A stretch of DNA of 33,943 nt from Myxococcota bacterium (lineage in GTDB: Bacteria > Myxococcota_A > UBA9160 > JAFDET01): contig JANQFA010000028.1 in NCBI GenBank assembly GCA_028278065.1, positions 1-33,943 on the forward strand, read 5' to 3'. Both the position numbers and the translations under genes were made by a program. The first letter of the stretch is position 1. Every line of letters begins with the position of its first letter. Shown here piece by piece: positions 1-7,313 of the stretch. Under the pieces are notes generated by a model. That model had not been told where the DNA came from, did no database searches, and was given only the letters and a program-made list of their open reading frames with translations.

Positions 1-474
1 GGTTACTGCGAGAACACCGACTGCGAGGACTACGCGAAGGGCGTCTTCCTCCTGAATCACGGCGACACCTTCTATTGCCCGCGCTGCCGGCAGCTGGGCA
101 AGGTCGAGAAGGAGCGCGGCTTCTACACGGGCAACTCGGACATCTTCAAGGAGGTCCGGGTCGAGTACAACTTCGACCCCATCAACGGCATCTACCGCGA
201 GATCGCCATCGTCCGCGATGAGAGCCTGTGGGGTCGAAACAACGTCTACACGCTCCAGTCGCCCCTGATCAAGACCGAGAAGCGGGCGCTCAAGGTGGCC
301 GAGGCCATACTCGCCAACCTCAACCGCTACCGCGGGCTGCTGAACGGCGACGACATCCCGCGCACCACCGAGATCATCCTCTCCTTCGACGAGAACTTCG
401 AGGAGTTCCAGAAGAAGCTCCACCAGTTGTCGAAGGAGTGGGAAGCCAGCGGGTTGCGCGAGCAGGCACGCTAG
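1..474 (+). CDS. Zinc-ribbon protein, C-terminal part (partial at window edge)
   Basis: The gene is open from base 1 in frame 1 and ends at TAG 472-474, leaving 157 residues. Four cysteines near the visible start form a CxxxxC...CPRC pattern (YCENTDC, then FYCPRC), which is a zinc-ribbon arrangement. After it come a mixed alpha/beta stretch (roughly residues 50-105, around VEYNFDPINGIYREIAIVRD) and a helical, charged C-terminus (FEEFQKKLHQLSKEWE). I do not recognise the family and assign no function. The true start lies before the window. A strong terminator hairpin follows 34 bases after the stop, so this is probably the last gene of its transcript. Confidence 0.75.
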   Translation, partial: GYCENTDCEDYAKGVFLLNHGDTFYCPRCRQLGKVEKERGFYTGNSDIFKEVRVEYNFDPINGIYREIAIVRDESLWGRNNVYTLQSPLIKTEKRALKVAEAILANLNRYRGLLNGDDIPRTTEIILSFDENFEEFQKKLHQLSKEWEASGLREQAR

Positions 475-507
475 AGCCGCTCGCGGACATTCTGCGAAGA
501 AGCAAGG

Positions 508-543
508 CGCCCCGGGTCGGGTCACCCGGGGCGTTCTTCGTTT
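508..543 (+). terminator. Rho-independent terminator-like hairpin
   Basis: A perfect 10-base-pair stem (508-517 pairs with 524-533) has a 6-base loop and is followed by a T-rich run (TTCTTCGTTT, 534-543). It lies 34 bases after the zinc-ribbon gene and before the convergent Nudix gene, where a terminator is expected. Confidence 0.75.
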
Positions 544-622
544 GAGGCGACCACCCGGCCCGTGGGCAGACGAGCGAAGGGCCGAGCGCGAGCGATGAGC
601 GAGCGCGCAGCCCGGCCCAACG

Positions 623-1171
623 CTAGGGCCCCTTCCAACGCATGCGGAGGTCGATGCGGGCGCCTGCGAGGATGGCGTCGAGACCCTGGTACTCGTGGCG
701 CTCCACGGGCTCCGGCCGGCGGGCGAGGGCCTCCGCCAGCGGCTCGCGGTACCACGGGAACAGGGTCGCTGGGAGCTCGTCCGGAGGGAACCAGGCGACG
801 GCGGGCGTCTCGTGGCTGGGGGCGGGCTCTCCCCCGACCGCCCGACAGCGGAACACCCGCGCGCGGTGGGGACGGAAGCCCGTGCGCACCCAATCGCCCA
901 CGTGGGCCTCGACCGCGATCTCGACCGCGGTCTCCTCGCGCACCTCGCGCACGACGGCGGCCTCCAGGGACTCTCCCGGCTCGGGGTTGCCGCCGGGAAG
1001 CTCCCAGCCGCGCAGGTCCGCGCGCACCGAGAGAAGCACCCCCCGCTCTCCGAGCACGACCGCCTGCACGACGACCATCGGGCCCCGCTCGAAGCGCGGC
1101 CCGGCGAGTCCCCACCAGGCGGTGCGGGCGTAGACGGGGAGGAGCCCCGCGAGGCGCCCCAGGCGCCCCAC
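623..1171 (-). CDS. Nudix hydrolase
   Basis: This is a Nudix-fold pyrophosphohydrolase acting on a nucleoside-diphosphate-linked substrate; the substrate cannot be read from sequence. The Nudix box is clear: G-x5-E-x7-REVREE in GNPEPGESLEAAVVREVREE, with the usual glycine after the last EE+1 position replaced by alanine. I chose the GTG at 1171, three bases after the hisG stop, giving 182 residues. It keeps a short amphipathic N-terminal helix (LLPVYARTAWWGL) that is common in this family. An ATG at 1078 would give 151 residues and still hold the whole domain. It follows hisG directly and is probably co-transcribed with hisI and hisG, but nothing shows a role in histidine synthesis. Confidence 0.85.
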   Translation of the reverse strand: MGRLGRLAGLLPVYARTAWWGLAGPRFERGPMVVVQAVVLGERGVLLSVRADLRGWELPGGNPEPGESLEAAVVREVREETAVEIAVEAHVGDWVRTGFRPHRARVFRCRAVGGEPAPSHETPAVAWFPPDELPATLFPWYREPLAEALARRPEPVERHEYQGLDAILAGARIDLRMRWKGP

Positions 1172-1173
1172 CC

Positions 1174-2088
1174 TCAGACCAGGATCTTGTTGAGCGGGAA
1201 CTCGACGATCCCCTGGGCGCCGGCCTCGGCCAGCTCGGGGATCAGCTCCCGCACCAGGCGCTCCTCGACGATCGTGTTCACCGCGACCCAGCGCTCGTCG
1301 GCCAGGTTGGAGATCGTCGGCGTGGCCAGGGCGGGCAGGATCTCGAGCACCTTGTCCAGGCGCGGGCGCGGGACGTTCATCATCAGGCCCACCCGATCGG
1401 CCGCGTCGATGGCGCCCTTCAGGAGCATCAGGATGCGCTCCATCTTGCGGCGCTTCCACGGGTCCTCCCAGGCCTCCCGGTTGGCCACCAGGCGCGGGGT
1501 GCTCTCGAGGACGACGTCGAGGACCTTCAGGTTGTTGGCGCGCAGGCTGGAGCCGGTCTCGGAGACGTCGACGATGGCGTCGGCCAGGATGGGCGGCTTG
1601 ACCTCGGTGGCGCCCCAGGAGAACTCGATCTCGGCCTTCACGCCGTGCTCCTTCAGGTACCGCCGGGTGAGCCCCACCGCCTCGGTGGCGATGCGCTTGC
1701 CCGCGAGGTCCTTGGGCCCCCGGATCGACGAGCCCTCCTTCACCGCCAGCACCCAGCGCACGGGACGGTAGTTGGGCCACGGCGCGCGCAGATCAGCCAG
1801 CTCCCGCACCTTCGCCCGGTTCTCCAGGACCCAGTCGATCCCGGTGATCCCCACGTCCATGACGCCCTGCTCGACGTAGCGCGCCATCTCCTGGGCACGG
1901 ATCAGGATGCACTGGAGCTCCGGATCATCGATCTCCGGGTAGTAGGAGCGGCCACTGATCGCCACCTGGTAGCCGGCCAGGGCGAAGAGCCGAGCGGTGG
2001 TGTCCTGCAGGCTTCCCTTGGGCAGCCCGATGCGCAGAGTCCGCTTGCCGCGCGAAGCGCCTCCCTTGCGAGCCTTCTTCGCGCTCAT
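1174..2088 (-). CDS. hisG: ATP phosphoribosyltransferase, long form
   Basis: This catalyses the first step of histidine biosynthesis, condensing ATP with PRPP to give phosphoribosyl-ATP. The protein has 304 residues, the long HisG form, with a C-terminal ACT-like regulatory domain from about residue 229 that mediates histidine feedback in this family. Landmarks are GLPKGSL (21-27), the DVGITGIDW motif (78-86) and the PRPP-binding DVSETGSSLRAN segment (174-185). The first 15 residues are a lysine/arginine-rich extension before the conserved TLRIGLPKG start. The ATG overlaps the hisI stop by four bases (2085-2088), indicating translational coupling. Being the long form, it should not need HisZ. 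Confidence 0.97.
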   Translation of the reverse strand: MSAKKARKGGASRGKRTLRIGLPKGSLQDTTARLFALAGYQVAISGRSYYPEIDDPELQCILIRAQEMARYVEQGVMDVGITGIDWVLENRAKVRELADLRAPWPNYRPVRWVLAVKEGSSIRGPKDLAGKRIATEAVGLTRRYLKEHGVKAEIEFSWGATEVKPPILADAIVDVSETGSSLRANNLKVLDVVLESTPRLVANREAWEDPWKRRKMERILMLLKGAIDAADRVGLMMNVPRPRLDKVLEILPALATPTISNLADERWVAVNTIVEERLVRELIPELAEAGAQGIVEFPLNKILV

Positions 2089-2474
2089 TTCCCGTAGACC
2101 TCCTCGGGGTCGAAGACCATCACGCCGACGTCGCTGTAGCCGTCTCCGTCCGCCTTGCGGAAGAAGCAGCTGCGTCGGCCGGTGTGACAGGCAGCGTCGC
2201 CGATCTGTTTCACCGCGACGACCACGGCATCCCCGTCGCAGTCGATGTAGAAGCCCTCGAGCTGCTGGACGTTCCCGCTCTCCTCGCCCTTGTGCCAGAG
2301 CTTCTCACGGCTGCGACTCCAGTAGTGGACCTCCCCCGTCTCGAGCGTCCTCTTCACGGCGAGCTCGTTCATGTGCGCCACCATGAGGATCTCTCCGCTC
2401 TTGCGATCCTGGGCGATGGCCGTGACCAGGCCCCCGCCCTTCTCGAAATCGATCTCGCGCAGGATGGCGTCCAT
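2085..2474 (-). CDS. hisI: Phosphoribosyl-AMP cyclohydrolase
   Basis: This is the third step of histidine biosynthesis, hydrolytic opening of the adenine ring of phosphoribosyl-AMP in the cytoplasm. At 129 residues it is the stand-alone cyclohydrolase without the HisE pyrophosphatase domain. Diagnostic features are the metal-binding DCDGD (78-82) and the zinc cysteines at about 79, 96 and 103 (ACHTGRRSC). VHYWSRSREKLWHKGEESGN is the typical family core. It sits 24 bases downstream of plsB and overlaps hisG by four bases. The rest of the his pathway is not in the window. Confidence 0.97.
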   Translation of the reverse strand: MDAILREIDFEKGGGLVTAIAQDRKSGEILMVAHMNELAVKRTLETGEVHYWSRSREKLWHKGEESGNVQQLEGFYIDCDGDAVVVAVKQIGDAACHTGRRSCFFRKADGDGYSDVGVMVFDPEEVYGK

Positions 2475-2498
2475 GGGTCCCCCAGAGGGTGGCGGAGG

Positions 2499-5141
2499 CT
2501 ACCCGTCGTGCAGGGCACCCGCCAGCCGCTCCCGCAGCGCGGGCAGCTCGTCGAAGGCGGGCCCGCGCGCGAAGGCGGGCTCCCTGCGCCGGTCCCGGGT
2601 ACGGCGCTCGCTCTTCGCGAGGATGCCGCGGCGTGCCAAGAGCTCGAGGGCGTTCTGGAAGGTGATCGGGTTGCGGCCCTCCCCGCGCACCAGCTCGCCG
2701 AGGAGCTGCCCGCGCTCGAACTGCTCCTCGATGCGCCGGGTGAGCGCCTTGCGCCCGACCGGGGTCTCGTCGAGCTCGAGCGACGTCGTGCAGGTGGCGT
2801 AGTAGGCCTCGATCACGCCGCGGGTCTGGCAGGCGAGGAAGCGGAAGTAGGCGCGCCCCTTCTCGCTGGGACGCAGCACGTCTTCGCCCCGCTCCACCAT
2901 TCCGAAGCGCTCGAAGTAGTCGAGGAAGCCGTCCACGTGCGCCGCCAGCAGCTCCTCGCGCGGCGCGAAGAACTCCTGGTACAGGAGATCGATCCAGCCG
3001 GCCACGCGCGCGCGCAGGTCTGCGCTGGCCCCCGCCGCCAGGATCTCGACGGCCAGGAAGCTCGGAGTGGCCAGGAAGTGGATGATCGCGTTGCGGTAGA
3101 TGTCGAGGGCCAGGCGCTTGTTCTCGTCGAAGTAGAGGATCTCGCCCCGCCCGTCCTCGACCGACCGGATCAGGTCCGAGCGCTCGAGGAAGGCGATCGA
3201 CTCGCGGAACTCGCCCTCGTCGGCGGCCAGCGCCGCCGTGAGCCGCACGTCCTGGATGCGCAGGAGGTCCACCACGTGCTGCATGCGTCCGACCAGCTCG
3301 TGGCGCAGCAGACCGTGCCGCGACTCCCCGAGGAGCGCGCACGCCGCCACGGAGGTGGCGTTGGCCACCGCCGCCCAGTTGATGCGCTCCACCAGGCGGT
3401 TCCCGAGCCCGGCGACGAACTGGCGCTTCTCCGCCTCGACCGCCGGGTCACTGCCCGCCGCGAAGGCGCGGCGCCGGTTGCCGAGGGCCGCGGCCATCGA
3501 GATGGGCTCGCCGAAGTTGACGTGCACGGTTCCGAAGCGGCGCTCCAGGAGCCTGCGCGCCCGCACCAGGCCCCGGACGCTCTCGTCTTCCTTCTCGCCA
3601 CCTTCGAGCTCGCTCACCATCGCGCCCTCCTCGACGAGGCGCTCGTAGGTGATCGCGGTGGGCACGAAGAACATGTCGCGCCGCCCGGTCGCCAGGAAGC
3701 CCTCCAGGTCCCAGGTGAGGAAGCCGTACTTGGGCGCCAGGCTCTTGCCGGTCCGCGAGCGTCCGCCTTCGATGAAGAACTCCTGGGGGTGGCCCTGGCG
3801 GACCAGGTAGGTGATGTAGCGCCGGAACACGGCCTTGTAGAGCGGGTCGTCCAGGGAGCGACGCATGAAGAACGCCCCTGCGCGCCGGAAGATGAACCCG
3901 AACGGACCGAAGGCCATGTTCTCCCTGGCCAGGATGTGGGGCGGCATCATGTGGTGCGAGTACAAGAGCCAGGACAGGATCAGGAAGTCGAAGTAGGAGC
4001 GATGGCTGGGCGCCAGCACGATGGGGTACTGGCGCGCGTAGCCGGCCACCTTGTCGAGGCCGGTCACCTCGATGTTGGAGAAGAGCCTGCGGAAGATCAC
4101 GGTGACGATCACGCTCAGCACCGCGAGGAAGGTGGAGTTCATGCGGGCCGCGATCTCGCGCAGCATCTTGGTCGCCTGGGCGCGCGCCGCCTCGATGCGG
4201 ATGTCCTTCAGGTGGGCGTACTCGGCCAGCACGCTCTCGAAGCCGGGATCCGAGAAGACCGCCTCCTCGACCCGGTGGAACGGCTGGAGGGGAGCGCCCT
4301 GGACCACCTTCTCCTCGCGGGAGAGGTGAACCAGGAGCGACCGGCGGATCTTCCGTGCCAGAGTGGTCGGCCCTTCCGCGCGGCGCTCGGCGACGAAGGC
4401 TCGCAGGTCGATGGCCTCGCCCACCCTGATCTTGAGGTTCCTGTAGTTGAGCAGGAAGCTCGTCACCTTGGCCACGTCGGTCGGCCGGGTGACCTCCCCA
4501 TAGCCCAGGTTCAGGAAGCGACGCGCGCTGCGCCGCGGACCCCGGCGCCAGAACAGCGCCAGCGGAACCAGGAACACCGGCCGCTCGTCGTTCCAGACCC
4601 CTCCCACGATCTCGCCCAGGAAGTCGAGCTCGTTCTCCGCGGCCCGCACCGCGCGACGCCGGCCCAGCAGGAGCGAGCGGGCCCGCGCCGTGCGCATGAA
4701 GTAGAAGAGCGACTCGCCTCCCATCACCAGCTCGTGGACGTGCTCGCGGCCGGTCTCGTGCTCCTCCGCCCGCACCCAGGGCAGCAGCCGGCGCGCGCGC
4801 AGTCTTCGCATCAGGGAGGCTGCCGCCTCGTGGAACGGCCGGTAGTAGAAGAACGCGAGGCCGTTGGCGAAGCCCGAGAGCCTGAGCCCTTCGCGCAGGA
4901 AGAGCCAGTTGAACAGGAAGTAGTCGAGGCGGCTCGCGTAGCGCATCACGTACACGACCGCGCCGCGGGACTCGAGGCCGCGCAGGTTCTCGACGGTCTT
5001 CGGCTCGAGCTCGAGATTCGCGAAGTAGCGGCGCCCGAACCAGCGGAACGGGAGGTTGAAACGGGGCGCCATCGCCGAGAAGGGATCGGCGCAGGACTCG
5101 GGCGCCTGGCGGACCGGCGGTTGCGGAGGCTTGCGAGCCAT
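2499..5141 (-). CDS. plsB: Glycerol-3-phosphate 1-O-acyltransferase PlsB
   Basis: This membrane-associated enzyme transfers an acyl chain to the sn-1 position of glycerol-3-phosphate, the first step of phospholipid synthesis. The protein has 880 residues, close to the family size. The acyltransferase motifs appear in order: HRSYFD (380-385, motif I), GAFFMRRS (about 422-429, II), FIEGGRSRTGK (456-466, III) and FVPTAITYE (about 489-497, IV). A hydrophobic stretch near 338-350 could be a membrane anchor. The ATG at 5141 was chosen because the upstream extension of the frame runs antisense through the SDR gene and has no family character. It heads a minus-strand run into hisI and hisG, an unusual lipid/histidine pairing probably due to simple co-transcription. 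Confidence 0.95.
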   Translation of the reverse strand: MARKPPQPPVRQAPESCADPFSAMAPRFNLPFRWFGRRYFANLELEPKTVENLRGLESRGAVVYVMRYASRLDYFLFNWLFLREGLRLSGFANGLAFFYYRPFHEAAASLMRRLRARRLLPWVRAEEHETGREHVHELVMGGESLFYFMRTARARSLLLGRRRAVRAAENELDFLGEIVGGVWNDERPVFLVPLALFWRRGPRRSARRFLNLGYGEVTRPTDVAKVTSFLLNYRNLKIRVGEAIDLRAFVAERRAEGPTTLARKIRRSLLVHLSREEKVVQGAPLQPFHRVEEAVFSDPGFESVLAEYAHLKDIRIEAARAQATKMLREIAARMNSTFLAVLSVIVTVIFRRLFSNIEVTGLDKVAGYARQYPIVLAPSHRSYFDFLILSWLLYSHHMMPPHILARENMAFGPFGFIFRRAGAFFMRRSLDDPLYKAVFRRYITYLVRQGHPQEFFIEGGRSRTGKSLAPKYGFLTWDLEGFLATGRRDMFFVPTAITYERLVEEGAMVSELEGGEKEDESVRGLVRARRLLERRFGTVHVNFGEPISMAAALGNRRRAFAAGSDPAVEAEKRQFVAGLGNRLVERINWAAVANATSVAACALLGESRHGLLRHELVGRMQHVVDLLRIQDVRLTAALAADEGEFRESIAFLERSDLIRSVEDGRGEILYFDENKRLALDIYRNAIIHFLATPSFLAVEILAAGASADLRARVAGWIDLLYQEFFAPREELLAAHVDGFLDYFERFGMVERGEDVLRPSEKGRAYFRFLACQTRGVIEAYYATCTTSLELDETPVGRKALTRRIEEQFERGQLLGELVRGEGRNPITFQNALELLARRGILAKSERRTRDRRREPAFARGPAFDELPALRERLAGALHDG

Positions 5142-5182
5142 CCCGGAACGGTAGCCAGCCTGACCGCGGCCTGCGCGCTCGC

Positions 5183-5211
5183 TTGCTCGGAGGGGCCGGC
5201 GGGGATAGGAT
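5183..5211 (+). promoter_or_regulatory. Possible sigma-70 promoter of the SDR gene
   Basis: TTGCTC (5183-5188) and TAGGAT (5206-5211) are separated by 17 bases and lie 33 bases before the SDR ATG. The hexamers match the consensus only moderately. The minus-35 element lies in a short sequence that is repeated downstream of the gene. Confidence 0.4.
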
Positions 5212-5243
5212 GCTCCGCCCACGGGGGAATCAGGGAGAACGAA

Positions 5244-6089
5244 ATGGGCCTGCTCGACGGGAAGGTGGCGATCGTGACGGGATCCGGCGGCGGGATCGGC
5301 CGCGAGCACGCGCTCGCGCTGGCGGCCGAGGGTGCCAGCGTGCTCGTGAACGACCTGGGAGGCGCGCGCGACGGGACCGGCGAAGGCACGGCCATGGCCG
5401 ACCAGGTGGTCGAGGAGATCCGGGCGGCGGGCGGCGAGGCAGCGCCCAGCTACGACAACGTGGCCACCGTGGAGGGCGGCGAGGCGATCCTGAAGGGCGC
5501 TCTGGACGCATTCGGCAAGGTGGACGTGCTGGTGAACAACGCGGGCATCCTGCGCGACAAGACCCTGGCCAAGATGGACGAAGGCCTCTGGGACGCAGTG
5601 ATCGCGGTGCACCTCAAGGGCACGTACTGCTGCACGCGACCGGTCTTCAACCACATGAAGGAGCGCGGCGAGGGGGGCTCGATCATCAACACCTCCTCCA
5701 CCTCCGGGCTGGAGGGCAACTTCGGGCAGAGCAACTACGGAGCGGCGAAGGCGGGCATCGCCGGCTTCACCCGCTGCGTCGCCCTCGAGGGCCAGAAGGC
5801 CGGGATCCGCTGCAACGCGATCGCGCCGGTCGCCTTCACGCGCATGACCGAGGACCTGATGGGCGCCCCGACGATGAAGGAGACGATGGACCCGAAGCTG
5901 ATCGCGCCCCTCATCGTCTTCCTCGCCAGCGACCTGTCGAAGGACGTCACCCAGACCACCTTCTTCGTGGGCGGCGGGAAGATCTCCGAGATGCGCATGG
6001 TCCGCACGGAAGGTGTCACCAAGAGCGACGAAGGCGGCCTCTGGACCCCCGAAGAGATCGCCGCCAGGCTCCCCGAGATCCTGGCCTGA
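5244..6089 (+). CDS. SDR-family oxidoreductase, (3R)-hydroxyacyl-CoA dehydrogenase-like
   Basis: This is a classical-type short-chain dehydrogenase of 281 residues. The nucleotide-binding TGSGGGIG is at 12-19, NNAG at 98-101, the catalytic serine in the TSSTSG segment (about 150-155), and Y165-x3-K169 in NYGAAK. The early VNDLGG segment and the INTSS...GNFGQSNYGAAKAG block resemble the N-terminal dehydrogenase domain of peroxisomal multifunctional enzyme type 2, so a hydroxyacyl-CoA or steroid-like substrate is likely; this is inference from family resemblance. The ATG at 5244 has AGGGAG six bases upstream. The gene stands alone on the plus strand between two minus-strand groups, with a convergent GNAT gene 49 bases downstream. 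Confidence 0.9.
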   Translation: MGLLDGKVAIVTGSGGGIGREHALALAAEGASVLVNDLGGARDGTGEGTAMADQVVEEIRAAGGEAAPSYDNVATVEGGEAILKGALDAFGKVDVLVNNAGILRDKTLAKMDEGLWDAVIAVHLKGTYCCTRPVFNHMKERGEGGSIINTSSTSGLEGNFGQSNYGAAKAGIAGFTRCVALEGQKAGIRCNAIAPVAFTRMTEDLMGAPTMKETMDPKLIAPLIVFLASDLSKDVTQTTFFVGGGKISEMRMVRTEGVTKSDEGGLWTPEEIAARLPEILA

Positions 6090-6138
6090 CCCTTACCGCG
6101 GCCTGGGGGTGTTCGCTTGCGAGGGTGACTCCCACTGA

Positions 6139-7023
6139 CTATGCGAAGAGGATGGTCCTCAAGCGCATGAACGGCTCGAAGCCGAGGTTGGCGTAGAGGC
6201 GCTCGGCGGGCTCGTTGCCTTCGACCACCGCGAGCTGGGCGTGCTCCGCCCCGGCTCGGAAGGCGCGGCGGCAGACGGCCGACACGCCGACCGCCGCCAG
6301 CCCGCGGCGGCGCAGGGCGGGCCAGGTGTAGACCCCCTGCAGGAGCCAGCCCTCCGGCCGCCGCACGTCCGCGTAGGCGACGAAGCCGATGCGCCCCTCC
6401 AGCGTGACGACGGTGGCCCGCGGTACGCGCCCTCGCACCCAGCGGCGGAAGCCTTCCGGATCGGTGTCGTAGGGATCCGGACGCCCCTCCTCGCGCAGGC
6501 TGGCCCGGGCGGCGTGCACGAGCGCCGGGAGGTCCTCCACCCGCGCGGGTCGCACCTCCATGTCGCCGTCGGCGTCGCGAAGCTGCGCGGTGGACGGGTC
6601 GACCGCGCAGGCACATTCCTGCCGGTCGAGGAGCGGTCGCCTCCCGCGCCGGGCGAGCTGGTCCCAGAGCTGGTCCACGAGCCCGGCCTCGCTCTTCACC
6701 AGCCCCGCTCCGGCCCGCTCGACCAGCGGGATCAGGGGAGCCAGCGCCGCGCTGTCGAGCCCGGGATCGAGCACGAGGCTGGGGCGCAGCGCCGCGACTC
6801 CCAGCAGGCGGTCGCCCGCGAAGGCCCCGGCCAGCTCGAGGCGCCCCTCGCCGGGGGCCGTACGACGTCCCAGCTGCTCCACGAAGTCGAGGAGCAGCAG
6901 GTTGCCGCGGGCGCGGCGCCGGAGCACGTCGAGGGCCTCCGCGCGATGGGCCGCGCCCAGGCGGCGCGCGTGCGGAGCGGAGTCCTCGGGACCCGGCTCA
7001 CGCGATGACGACCAGGACGTCAC
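6139..7023 (-). CDS. GNAT-family N-acetyltransferase with DUF4081-like N-terminal domain
   Basis: The 294-residue protein has two parts. Residues of about 35-120 (LLLLDFVEQLG ... GLVDQLWDQL) resemble the DUF4081 domain found before GNAT domains in some bacterial acetyltransferases. About 155-294 form a GNAT fold with the acetyl-CoA loop around WPALRRRGLAAVGVSAVC and a C-terminal NEPAERLYANLGFEPF signature. The acceptor is unknown; small-molecule or protein amines are both possible. I used the GTG at 7023, which lies inside the end of the biotinyl-domain gene (26-base overlap). Its ribosome site is poor and a start further in cannot be excluded, but later starts would cut into the first domain. 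Confidence 0.8.
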   Translation of the reverse strand: MTSWSSSREPGPEDSAPHARRLGAAHRAEALDVLRRRARGNLLLLDFVEQLGRRTAPGEGRLELAGAFAGDRLLGVAALRPSLVLDPGLDSAALAPLIPLVERAGAGLVKSEAGLVDQLWDQLARRGRRPLLDRQECACAVDPSTAQLRDADGDMEVRPARVEDLPALVHAARASLREEGRPDPYDTDPEGFRRWVRGRVPRATVVTLEGRIGFVAYADVRRPEGWLLQGVYTWPALRRRGLAAVGVSAVCRRAFRAGAEHAQLAVVEGNEPAERLYANLGFEPFMRLRTILFA

Positions 7024-7213
7024 CCTCTTCCACGCTGTCTCCCTCGCCGACGCGAACCTCGCGGATCGTTCCGGCGCACGGGGCCTCGACCGGGATCTCC
7101 ATCTTCATGGACTCGAGGATCAGGATCACGTCGTCGGGCTCGACGACGTCACCCACCGTTTTCTCGATCTTCCACACGCTCCCGGTGATCTGCGCCTCGA
7201 CCTCGGTCGCCAA
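6998..7213 (-). CDS. Small biotinyl/lipoyl-domain carrier protein
   Basis: This is a free-standing single-domain biotin carrier of 71 residues, of the kind used by acyl-CoA carboxylases. The attachment motif ESMKMEI holds the predicted biotinylated lysine (residue 37). EAQITGSVWKIEK at the start is the usual first strand pair of such mini-carriers. I prefer the TTG at 7213, because GGGAGGA lies nine bases upstream and the protein then begins at the domain boundary. An ATG at 7237 would add eight residues but has no ribosome site. No carboxylase or biotin ligase gene is nearby, so the partner enzyme must be encoded elsewhere. The downstream GNAT start overlaps its end. Confidence 0.85.
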   Translation of the reverse strand: MATEVEAQITGSVWKIEKTVGDVVEPDDVILILESMKMEIPVEAPCAGTIREVRVGEGDSVEEGDVLVVIA

Positions 7214-7313
7214 GGTACGCGGTCCTCCCGCCGGCATCTCGGGTTGGACCCCGGGGGCTCCCGGGGCGCGGCGATGGTACCCGATCGCTATTCTCCCGCC
7301 CCCTGGAGGGATC

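Noticed and set aside
2184-5243. Very long plus-strand open frame running through the hisI/plsB region into the SDR gene
   Set aside because: It is the antisense shadow of hisI and plsB, which have full family motifs. Only the last 281 codons, from ATG 5244, encode a recognisable protein.
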